NCBI RefSeq assembly: GCF_001403635.1
Contig: NZ_LN879466.1
Coordinates: forward strand, 398,254-462,253
Origin: Clostridium massiliamazoniense
GTDB lineage: Bacteria; Bacillota; Clostridia; Clostridiales; Clostridiaceae
Direction: 5' to 3'
DNA: 64,000 bases
Made by a program: the position numbers and the translations under genes. The notes beneath the pieces are model-generated. The model was given only the letters and a program-made list of their open reading frames with translations. It had not been told where the DNA came from and made no database searches. Positions 53,510 through 61,026 of this stretch are shown in pieces (positions within the stretch are counted from its first letter, which is position 1; every line of letters starts with the position of its first letter).

Positions 53510-53532
53510 AGTTATCTTTATTGATTTTATTT

Positions 53533-53850
53533 TTAGATTTTAATATCTTCATCTAAGTTTAGTTTATTAAGATATACTTTATAAGCTTTATCTAAAAAAG
53601 AAAAATATTCCACATAATTATAAAGACAACATTTCATGCACCTCTAACTCTAATATCATAACTTTAATTTTTTCCTATTATGTTTTTAGTAAACTATCTT
53701 TGCTATTAATATCTTATTTCATACTCATATCCAGGCTTATCTCCTGTATCTATTAATAATCTAGGCTTTAATCCTGCAATTATAGGAACTCTACTGTCTT
53801 ATTTATCTAGATTAATTCTATAATTTATAGTTAAATATGTTTTAGTATAT
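53533..53850 (-). pseudogene. Possible gene remnant in several frames
   Basis: On the minus strand one frame reads DSRVPIIAGLKPRLLIDTGD then KPGYEYEIRY before a stop, and a second frame further on reads MKCCLYNYVEYFSFLDKAYK then VYLNKLNLDEDIKI before a stop. Protein-like text split among frames suggests a decayed gene. The parent family was not recognised. The second part alone (53533-53637) could be a 34-residue gene. Confidence 0.4.
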
Positions 53851-54038
53851 AGTCATATAAAAAAGGAAGTAAAACAATATTCATGCATATAATGTTATAG
53901 TTAAGATAAAGCATAAATTACTTAAAAAAAGTTATATTATAATAAGTTTCACAAAACAAAAATAAAACTTACAAATAAGTAATAACTTGTTTGTAAGTTT
54001 TATTATATTTTATATGTCTTAAAAAATTTAATAATATT

Positions 54039-54189
54039 TTATTTCGTGTTTAGTTCATTATTATGATGAACATTTTTTTGTCCATTTCCTGCACCTGTTT
54101 CTTTTTTTTATTTCATGAAGGTTAAGCTTTCTTTCATTTTTATGTACTACATGATGAATTTTTTCACTTTTATGCTTATGCGTTTTCAC
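54039..54189 (-). pseudogene. Small Lys/His-rich gene, probably frameshifted in an A8 run
   Basis: AGGAGG lies eight bases before a GTG start at 54189. The product begins MKTHKHKSEKIHHVVHKNER and stays open to an A8 run (plus-strand T8, about 54102-54109). In the raw frame it stops at 54061 after a Cys/Lys/Arg-rich tail (42 residues). Removing one A gives a tail KKETGAGNGQKNVHHNNELN and a stop at 54039, which looks more natural (49 residues). Either form may be real. No family was recognised. Confidence 0.5.
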
Positions 54190-54845
54190 TTTATACACCT
54201 CCTTTTTAAATTTTAAAAGATTTCAAAGAGGAATAAGTTTACTCTTTGTAATTTTTTTAATCTTTCAATTTATTGAAATAACTAAGTACTAAAGGATAAA
54301 AACTTTTAGTTTTATTATTCTTGTACTTTTATTATATATTAAATTCTTTATTACTCAATTTTTTTTGATTACTAAAATTTATTAAATTAACTACCTTTAT
54401 CTATTATCTTAGAGAGTATTATAAAAAAAATATCTTTTTATCAAGCTTCAGAAATCGTTTTCTATAATTTAATATGAATATCATATATTTTAACATTTTA
54501 ATTAATTTGTATAATTATACTAAAAAATATTATAATTATATAGACACAAAATTGTTTCTAATTATGGACTCAGTATTTTTATAAAATATACAAACTAGCA
54601 ATATAAAATGATAAAGAATTTTAAATGATATCTGCTGTTTAAAGAAAAAGGGATTATCTCTAAATAGGAATTTTATTCTATTTTCAGACAGTACTTTTTA
54701 TTTTTTTCCTATTTATTCTACAATATCCATCTTCTATAGATTACAAAACTCCAAATAAGTTTGAAAAACTATCTAAAAATGTAGCCTAGTAAAATTCGAT
54801 TTTTTGTGTCCAAGATATTGACATAAGTTCAAAATTAATAGAATC

Positions 54846-56897
54846 TTATGTATTCTTCTTGCTTATTACTATATTATCCTCAGCATTTACTTCTATATTA
54901 TAATCCATTGATATATTTAAAATAAGATTCTTAGTATTTTCTATTGGTAAGTTATAAACCTTTCCTTTGTAATTTACTTCTATTTCAAAAGTATATTCTT
55001 CTCCTACTTTTAACTTATTTAATACTGAATTAGTAATTATTCCTTGGAATCCTGAATAATTATCTTTGTTCTCTGAATACCAATTCATTGATGCACAATT
55101 CACTTTATCTACGATATTTCCACTTGCATCTTTTACTACTAATTTTCTTGTATTTGCTTTACTAAATATATCATTATCTAAATTTATATTTCCATTAAGA
55201 ACATAACCAAAATCAGTGAAATATCCTGTTTCATAGGTTCCTACATTTAATGATTTTTCAACATTTTTCTCTATAGTTAAATCACCATTTTCATTACTTA
55301 CTTTATATTCTTTATTAGATAGTTTTATATTATTAGCAATAGGTACTTCTTTTCCATCAATTTCAATATAAATACTATATGCTTTATTAGGATTTAATTT
55401 AGATAATTGTTCTTTTGTAAATATACCTTGGTATCCTGAATAATTATTTTTATCTGTTGAATACCAATTTACAGCTACAGTGTTACTACTTGTTATTATA
55501 TTTCCTTTAGAATCTTTTATGATTATTTCTTTCGGAGTATCTTTACTTACCACTTCATTATCTAAATTAACATTTCCATTTATAACAAGACTGCTATAAT
55601 CCCAGTATATATCTTCTGAGTTTGATTTTATATTATTCTTAATAGCAACATCTTTCTTTTTATTAGTTTTTTTATCAGAATCTATTATCATAATATTATT
55701 ATATGGTTTAATATTTATTATTTGTCCATTATTTGATTTAAAGCCTGTTAATACAATTGAGTTGTTTATTTTCTTTAAAATATATTTATTTGATAAAGTT
55801 GAGGTTACGCCTGAGATATTTATATTATTGTTTGAATTTGTATTTGTATTATTTGTATTAAAATCTTTATACTTAATTTCTATATCTTTAAACAAATTAT
55901 TATTTAATTTACTTAAAGATATTTTTTTTCTTAATTTTAAATATCCTTGATTTTTAGTATCTAGCAAATTATTTTTTACTTGTAAATTTTTAATATTAGG
56001 AATATTTCCTATAAGTTGATTATTACTTAAATTTATTTTTTCTAGATATTTTAAATTAAATAGATTATTAGGTATAAAACCAATTAATTTATTTCCTGAC
56101 AAATTAATTATGGATATATTTTTTAAATCTGTTATAGAATTAGGTATATTTCCTGTTAAATTACTATTTGTTATTATGAATTCTTTTAATTTTTGCATAT
56201 TTTTAATTGAATTAGGAATTTCTCCTGAAATTGATGAATTAGAACAATTTAATATTTTTAAATTTATTAAATTACCTAATGTTGATGGTAAGTTCCAATT
56301 AATTGATGAATTAATTATTTTGATTATATTTAAATTTTTAATATTTGTAATAGAATCAGGAAATACGCCACTTGAAGTATCATTAATTAATGAAATTGTT
56401 TTTAAATTTATTAAATTTTCTATATCTGTTGAAACTCCACTTGAAAAAGTAGAATTAGTTATTGATAATGAATTTAAATTTTCACATTTATGTATTCCGG
56501 AAAATAAATTTCCAACTATTATAGAGTTTGAAATATATATATTATTTAAGTTTTTATCTGTATTTAAAAAAGCCGTTAATAACTTACTATCAATTGTACT
56601 ATTAGTTATTACTAAATTTTTTAAATTTTTTAAGTTTTTAATTATTTTTTGATTATTATTAAGTGAAAAATTTGAATTTGATAAAGTTAAAGTTGTAATT
56701 TGATTTAAATTTTCTTGATTAATTTTTCCATATTCATTAAAAATAGCTTGTTTTAAAGAAGAATTATTATAACTTAATAATTTTACATTTTGTATATTAT
56801 AATTTTTATATTTCTGATCATGCTTTAAATAAGGTAATTTAAATGTAATGGTACTTAAAACTGAAAATAGGATTATATATATTAATTTTTTTTTCAT
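54846..56897 (-). CDS. Secreted leucine-rich repeat protein with two NWYS modules
   Basis: 683 residues. A signal-type N-terminus (KKLIYIILFSVLSTITFKLP) is followed, from about residue 60 to 320, by about ten 24-residue leucine-rich repeats. The later ones show the plant-type consensus L-x-G-x-IP (SGEIPNSIKNMQKLKEFIIT, LTGNIPNSITDLKNISIINL). A linker rich in Asn/Thr follows, and then two C-terminal modules (EDIYWDYSSLVINGNVNLDN..., YETGYFTDFGYVLNGNINLD...) each with an NWYS motif, which are close relatives of modules in the proteins at 26360 and 28882. No LPxTG. It is likely an exported protein that binds a partner through its LRR face. The gene stands alone; AAGGAG lies before the ATG. Confidence 0.85.
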   Translation of the reverse strand: MKKKLIYIILFSVLSTITFKLPYLKHDQKYKNYNIQNVKLLSYNNSSLKQAIFNEYGKINQENLNQITTLTLSNSNFSLNNNQKIIKNLKNLKNLVITNSTIDSKLLTAFLNTDKNLNNIYISNSIIVGNLFSGIHKCENLNSLSITNSTFSSGVSTDIENLINLKTISLINDTSSGVFPDSITNIKNLNIIKIINSSINWNLPSTLGNLINLKILNCSNSSISGEIPNSIKNMQKLKEFIITNSNLTGNIPNSITDLKNISIINLSGNKLIGFIPNNLFNLKYLEKINLSNNQLIGNIPNIKNLQVKNNLLDTKNQGYLKLRKKISLSKLNNNLFKDIEIKYKDFNTNNTNTNSNNNINISGVTSTLSNKYILKKINNSIVLTGFKSNNGQIINIKPYNNIMIIDSDKKTNKKKDVAIKNNIKSNSEDIYWDYSSLVINGNVNLDNEVVSKDTPKEIIIKDSKGNIITSSNTVAVNWYSTDKNNYSGYQGIFTKEQLSKLNPNKAYSIYIEIDGKEVPIANNIKLSNKEYKVSNENGDLTIEKNVEKSLNVGTYETGYFTDFGYVLNGNINLDNDIFSKANTRKLVVKDASGNIVDKVNCASMNWYSENKDNYSGFQGIITNSVLNKLKVGEEYTFEIEVNYKGKVYNLPIENTKNLILNISMDYNIEVNAEDNIVISKKNT

Positions 56898-57127
56898 ACA
56901 ATAAATCTCCTTGTTTATAATTGTGTCATATACTTAATGTACTTTATAAAAATTTTATAAAAATTTTACAAAAATTATTATATAAATTGTTTTTTATGTA
57001 TATTTTATTGATTAAAATTGTAAGTGTTGATTATGTAAAATTTGGATGTTAAAAATATAAAAAAATGAGGCCATTTTATGATAATATTAAATCGTAAAAA
57101 TCAATACTATATAAGGAGAATGACCTT

Positions 57128-57181
57128 ATGAAAAATAATAGCAACTTAATTGAAATATTTATAATTCCTATAAATGGATAA
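57128..57181 (+). CDS. Candidate 17-residue peptide gene
   Basis: MKNNSNLIEIFIIPING is preceded by AAGGAG at good spacing and followed 30 bp later by a rho-independent terminator, forming a complete tiny transcription unit. The AAGG of the ribosome site can pair with a CCTT just before the ATG. The polar N-terminus and hydrophobic C-terminal end in Gly recall short hydrophobic signal peptides, though no Rgg-type receptor gene is adjacent. It could also be a leader peptide or chance. Confidence 0.4.
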   Translation: MKNNSNLIEIFIIPING

Positions 57182-57211
57182 TCAATACTTGTGTTATATT
57201 GTATTAAAAAA

Positions 57212-57248
57212 GTGAATTTCACCTAGAAATAGGGGAAATTCACCTTTT
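57212..57248 (+). terminator. Rho-independent terminator after the 17-codon frame
   Basis: GTGAATTTC pairs with GAAATTCAC, with inner CCT/AGG pairing, then CCTTTT. Confidence 0.75.
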
Positions 57249-57312
57249 ACATGTTTTGAATTATTAAATTTTTAATGAATAAGATTGCTAAATGAAATTT
57301 TAAAAAATATAG

Positions 57313-57537
57313 CTATCTTAATCTTTCATCATCTTCTTCTACATATTCTAAAATATCTCCAGGTTGGCATTTTAGTACAGTACAAATAGTATCTAGAGTA
57401 GAAAAACGAACAGCTTTTGCTTTATTATTTTTTAAGATAGATAGATTAGCCATTGTAATTCCTACCTTTTCAGCAAGTTCCGTAGAGCTCATTTTTCTTT
57501 TTGCCATCATAACATCTAAGTTTACTAAAATAGGCAT
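57313..57537 (-). CDS. YozG-like Xre-family small HTH regulator
   Basis: 74 residues made of one Cro/CI-type helix-turn-helix: VNLDVMMAKRKMSSTELAEK, then VGITMANLSILKNNKAKAVR and FSTLDTICTVLKCQPGDILE. This is the YozG type, which in Firmicutes is regularly encoded next to a DUF2975 membrane protein, as here (15 bp downstream of it). It probably represses its own operon. AAAGGA precedes the ATG. Confidence 0.92.
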   Translation of the reverse strand: MPILVNLDVMMAKRKMSSTELAEKVGITMANLSILKNNKAKAVRFSTLDTICTVLKCQPGDILEYVEEDDERLR

Positions 57538-57552
57538 AATAACAATCCTTTC

Positions 57553-58041
57553 TTAAATTGTTTGGTCATTTTCTAATTTTATTTCAGTTGCATTTTTAAA
57601 TAATTGAGAAAGAACTAAAAAAGATAATCCAAGAACTATGGAAACAAAGGCAACTATTATAAATGGAACTGTTAATAAAACATATTTAAAAAATTCAGTG
57701 CTAAGTTTAAGGTATAAAGAAATAGCAATAAAAATAAATAATTCGCTAAAAGCACAATAAGAAATAAATTTTAAATTCTTTGCTGTTTTAAATGAAAAAG
57801 AAGAATCTTTAATAATTAAATTGCAAAGGTCTTTTAATTTAAATAAACATAATATATATGGTACAGCTAGAGCAACAAGTGCTACACAAACCTTAATAAT
57901 AAGGCTTTGCTCTAATATTTGAAAATTACTTTTGAAAAAAGCTGTAACTATAAATGGTGAAACTATTAATAGTGCAATTGTTAATACTATCCCTGTAATT
58001 GATAAATATTTTAATATTTTTGAACCGTATGTTTTGTCCAT
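57553..58041 (-). CDS. DUF2975 family membrane protein
   Basis: 162 residues from the ATG at 58041 (AGAGAGG site); an in-frame TTG nine bases earlier overlaps that site. Four membrane segments are visible (YLSITGIVLTIALLIVSPFI, KVCVALVALAVPYILCLF, FISYCAFSELFIFIAISLYL, VPFIIVAFVSIVLGLSFLVL), followed by a short tail. DUF2975 proteins have no known activity but are paired with YozG regulators, as in this operon. A role in sensing or envelope stress is speculation. Confidence 0.88.
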   Translation of the reverse strand: MDKTYGSKILKYLSITGIVLTIALLIVSPFIVTAFFKSNFQILEQSLIIKVCVALVALAVPYILCLFKLKDLCNLIIKDSSFSFKTAKNLKFISYCAFSELFIFIAISLYLKLSTEFFKYVLLTVPFIIVAFVSIVLGLSFLVLSQLFKNATEIKLENDQTI

Positions 58042-58142
58042 TTCAATCAACCTCTCTAAAAATTTCGATATTTAATAAGGATATAATAACACTTAATTTA
58101 TTGTTTAACAATAAAAAGATGGTGAAACTCATTTAAATTATT

Positions 58143-58970
58143 TTATTTATTTTCAACATTTATAGATATTTTGGTTACATAGTTGTTTGTATCAGAATAA
58201 CTTAAGTTATTTAAAAGTTCTAGTTCATAGCTGTTTCCACAGGGTTTAAGGTTATTCTCATCTATAAATTTTAAAAGTTTATTATAAGTTAAAAACGTAG
58301 TTTTATAATCACCAATATGATATCCAATTACATATTTTCCTTTTGGTTTTGTGTAGGAGTATTTAGAGGATACTTTTCTAGGACTTTTTACAAAAAGATA
58401 ATCTATTTTAGAAAAATCATTTTTAAGCAAATTCTCTTTAGAAAGTATTGCACCAAGATTAAAATTATTATTTATATTTTTTTTAGTACAATAGTTTAAA
58501 AGATCAGAGATAATTTGAAGAAAGCTATGTTCTGTATCATCATTTATTTTTTTACTTAATATAAAGTGCTCTTCATCTTCTTCAACTAAATAAATTTTAT
58601 CAACATCAATATCTTTAGATGTTTCTGTTATGTTTATTATGGAATCAATAAGTGAGGAGGCTTTAGTAAGGTTAGCTATATGTTTTTTTATTTCATCTTT
58701 TTGCTTTTTTAAAGTATCTATTAGTAGTTCAGGACTTCTATTATCAATAAAATCTTTAATATGACATAGTGGCATATTTAATTCTTTTAAGGCTAAGATT
58801 ATGGAGAAGTTATCATATTGTTGATAAGAATAATATCTATAACCATTTGTATCTCTAAGTATTGGAGAGAATAATCCAATGTTATCGTAGTAAATTAAAG
58901 TTTTTCTATTTGTGCCACAAAGTTTGGCAAAGTCATTTATTTTTAAAAGCTTATCTTTTTTTCCTGTCAT
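58143..58970 (-). CDS. MerR family regulator, divergent from MATE transporter gene
   Basis: 275 residues. The winged helix reads LLKINDFAKLCGTNRKTLIY then YDNIGLFSPILRDTNGYRYY. A coiled-coil dimer helix (about 80-120) and a C-terminal effector-binding domain of about 150 residues (GyrI-like layout, YVIGYHIGDYKTTFLTYNKL) follow, as in multidrug-sensing BmrR/BltR types. GGGGTG precedes the ATG. The 96 bp between it and the MATE gene hold a MerR-type promoter with a 19-bp spacer, so it probably activates the transporter in response to a drug. Confidence 0.9.
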   Translation of the reverse strand: MTGKKDKLLKINDFAKLCGTNRKTLIYYDNIGLFSPILRDTNGYRYYSYQQYDNFSIILALKELNMPLCHIKDFIDNRSPELLIDTLKKQKDEIKKHIANLTKASSLIDSIINITETSKDIDVDKIYLVEEDEEHFILSKKINDDTEHSFLQIISDLLNYCTKKNINNNFNLGAILSKENLLKNDFSKIDYLFVKSPRKVSSKYSYTKPKGKYVIGYHIGDYKTTFLTYNKLLKFIDENNLKPCGNSYELELLNNLSYSDTNNYVTKISINVENK

Positions 58971-58983
58971 AAAAATTCACCCC

Positions 58984-59014
58984 TTGACTGTATAGTAGCT
59001 GTATACTTTATAAT
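58984..59014 (+). promoter_or_regulatory. MerR-type promoter of MATE gene (19-bp spacer with dyad)
   Basis: TTGACT (58984-58989) and TATAAT (59009-59014) are 19 bp apart, the over-long spacer needed by MerR activators, which twist the DNA to bring the elements into phase. The spacer holds the dyad GTATA ... TATAC (58990-59006). It lies between the MerR-type gene and the MATE gene. Confidence 0.75.
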
Positions 59015-59066
59015 ACCAAATAATAGAGGATGAGTTAAGTCTTAATCAAAGAAAGAGGGGGATAAA

Positions 59067-60401
59067 ATGAGCAAGGGCATAGAAGGAAAATTTACTAGAG
59101 CATCATTATTAAAATTTATTCTTCCAACAATAATTATGATGGTATTTATGTCGCTTTATACAATAATTGATGGTATTTTTGTATCTAGGTTGGTAGGTGG
59201 AGAGGCTTTAGCTGCTTTAAATATAGTTCTTCCTGTACCAAGTATAATTTGGGCTATTTCAATAATGTTTGCAACAGGAGGAAGTGCTATTATAGCAAAG
59301 CATTTAGGAGAAGGAAAGGAAGAAAGGGCAAAGGGAGAATTCTCTTTTATAATTTTAGTTAATTTAGTAATTGGAGCAATTTTAGCTATAGTAATGATAT
59401 TCTTTTTAAATGATATAAGTACTTTTTTAGGGGGCAGAGGTAAGGTTTTAGAATATTGTAATGAATATTTACTTATAGTAGTTCTTATTATGCCAATAAC
59501 TTTTATAAAGATGATATTTGATTATTTTTATGTAGTAATAGGAAAACCTAAGATAGGAGTTATTCTTGCTTTAATAGGAGGAGTTACTAATATAATCCTT
59601 GATTATTTATTTGTAGGACCTATGAATATGGGCATAAGTGGAGCAGCACTAGCAACAGCCATAGGACAGATTATACCAGCTTTAATTGGTGTATTTGTAT
59701 TTTTTAATAAGGAAAATTCTCTTCATTTTGTTAAACCAGTTTATGATTTTAAAATGCTTTTAGAAAGTTCTTTAAATGGAGCTTCAGAAATGATAATAAA
59801 CATATCAGGAGCTATTACAGTATTTTTATTTAACATGGCAATGCTTAAGTATCTTGGAGATGAAGGAGTAGCAGCCATAACTATAGTTTTATATGCTCAA
59901 TATTTACTTATTTCTGTTTATTTAGGTGTTTCTTCAGGAACAGCACCTATAATAAGTTATAAATATGGAAATGATGATAGAGAACAATTAAGAAAAGTTA
60001 TTAGATATTCCTTTGAAATGATAATTTTAAGTTCTATATTTGTATTTGTACTATCTTATATTATATCTCCACAAATAATAGGTGCTTTTGTTAAACCAGG
60101 AAGTAATATTTATTTAATTACAAAGGATGGCTTTGGATTATTCTCTATAAGTTTTTTATTTATAGGAACAAATATTTATACTTCAGGAATGTTTACTGCT
60201 TTTTCGAATGGAAAGGTTTCAGCAATAATATCCTTTTTAAGAACTTTTGTTTTTGTAATAATTGGTGTTATTTTATTACCTAGATTTTTAGATATAAATG
60301 GGATATGGTTGACTTTACCTTTCGCTGAAGTATTAACTATAATTTTTTCTATATATTATATAAATAAGTATAAAAAAACATATCATTTAATTACAAAGTA
60401 A
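59067..60401 (+). CDS. MATE family efflux transporter
   Basis: 444 residues and twelve membrane segments. GKFTRASLLKFILPTIIMMV and TIIDGIFVSRLVGGEALAAL are the usual N-terminal motifs of the MATE (NorM/DinF-like) group, with a second half-repeat starting near residue 235 (LLESSLNGASEMIINISGAI). It exports drugs or dyes in exchange for Na+ or H+. The divergent MerR-type gene and the long-spacer promoter suggest induction by substrate. GAGGGGG precedes the ATG. It ends at a clear terminator. Confidence 0.92.
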   Translation: MSKGIEGKFTRASLLKFILPTIIMMVFMSLYTIIDGIFVSRLVGGEALAALNIVLPVPSIIWAISIMFATGGSAIIAKHLGEGKEERAKGEFSFIILVNLVIGAILAIVMIFFLNDISTFLGGRGKVLEYCNEYLLIVVLIMPITFIKMIFDYFYVVIGKPKIGVILALIGGVTNIILDYLFVGPMNMGISGAALATAIGQIIPALIGVFVFFNKENSLHFVKPVYDFKMLLESSLNGASEMIINISGAITVFLFNMAMLKYLGDEGVAAITIVLYAQYLLISVYLGVSSGTAPIISYKYGNDDREQLRKVIRYSFEMIILSSIFVFVLSYIISPQIIGAFVKPGSNIYLITKDGFGLFSISFLFIGTNIYTSGMFTAFSNGKVSAIISFLRTFVFVIIGVILLPRFLDINGIWLTLPFAEVLTIIFSIYYINKYKKTYHLITK

Positions 60402-60407
60402 CTTTTA

Positions 60408-60446
60408 AAAAAATTTATTTAGAAGAATATTCTAAATAAATTTTTT
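60408..60446 (+). terminator. Rho-independent terminator after MATE gene
   Basis: AAAAAATTTATTTAGA pairs with TCTAAATAAATTTTTT around a seven-base loop. Confidence 0.85.
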
Positions 60447-60536
60447 ATTTTCTATAAAATATTTTAAAATAAGCTAGATATTATTTCATATTCAGTTTAT
60501 AGTTAATAGTGTATAGAATTTTTAATTAGAAAAATA

Positions 60537-60581
60537 AAAAACTTTAAATGGATATAAGCTTTATATATATTTAAAGTTTTT
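60537..60581. terminator. Second hairpin after MATE gene
   Basis: AAAAACTTTAAAT pairs with ATTTAAAGTTTTT with a 19-base loop, followed by TATAG. It may be a backup or bidirectional terminator. Confidence 0.6.
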
Positions 60582-61026
60582 TATAGATAATACAAAAAAG
60601 AACTTATTAAAAATAATAGGGAGTATATTAAAAGTATATTGAGAAACATTTTCAAGTAAGTTCTACTAAAAGTTTATTTAGAAATTTAAAAAATTACTAT
60701 TAAAATTTTTAGTTAATAATTACATATTTTATTTATCTAATGACTAGTGTCTGTAATGCTCCAATCTTTTATAAGATAGAAATAAACAAATACGCGTCTT
60801 TAGGTAATTTTGGCTAAAATTCAGTTAAGATTAAAACACTACCTGAATTGAGTCTTAATTTATATGTTGAACTTTAATTTATTATTAAGTATAAAAAAGT
60901 ATTAATCATTAAACTAAATATCAAAAAATAAGAGGAGGTGAACTGTTGCAATAAAACAATAAAACTTAAAAAAATATAAAGGAGAATAGTATTTTTAATT
61001 TTTTATAGATTATTAGCAACGGAGAC

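Larger units (their letters stand above)
53047..54845. other. Gene-poor 1.8-kb stretch with small frames and decayed genes
   Basis: No gene longer than about 50 codons is intact here. It contains two hairpins (53181-53210, 53481-53509), a candidate hydrophobic mini-gene (53223-53294), a probable gene remnant (53533-53850), and a frameshifted small basic gene (54039-54189). From 54200 to 54845 I see only AT-rich DNA. The mix suggests an old insertion or a decaying accessory locus. Confidence 0.6.
56898..57312. other. Intergenic region, 415 bp, with a possible peptide gene
   Basis: Between two minus-strand genes. It holds a plus-strand 17-codon frame with ribosome site (57128-57181) and a terminator (57212-57248). 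The rest is AT-rich promoter-type DNA. Confidence 0.6.
60402..61026. other. Intergenic region, 625 bp, with two terminators and a strong orphan ribosome site
   Basis: After the MATE gene come two hairpins. From about 60720 the sequence is the leader of the RNase J gene, with an AGGAGG at 60933-60938 followed at ideal distance by a two-codon frame TTG CAA TAA. No longer frame or known riboswitch was seen. Confidence 0.6.

Noticed and set aside
56110-56652. 180-codon plus-strand frame opposite the LRR gene
   Set aside because: Mirror of the regular LRR codon pattern; no ribosome site and no protein features of its own.
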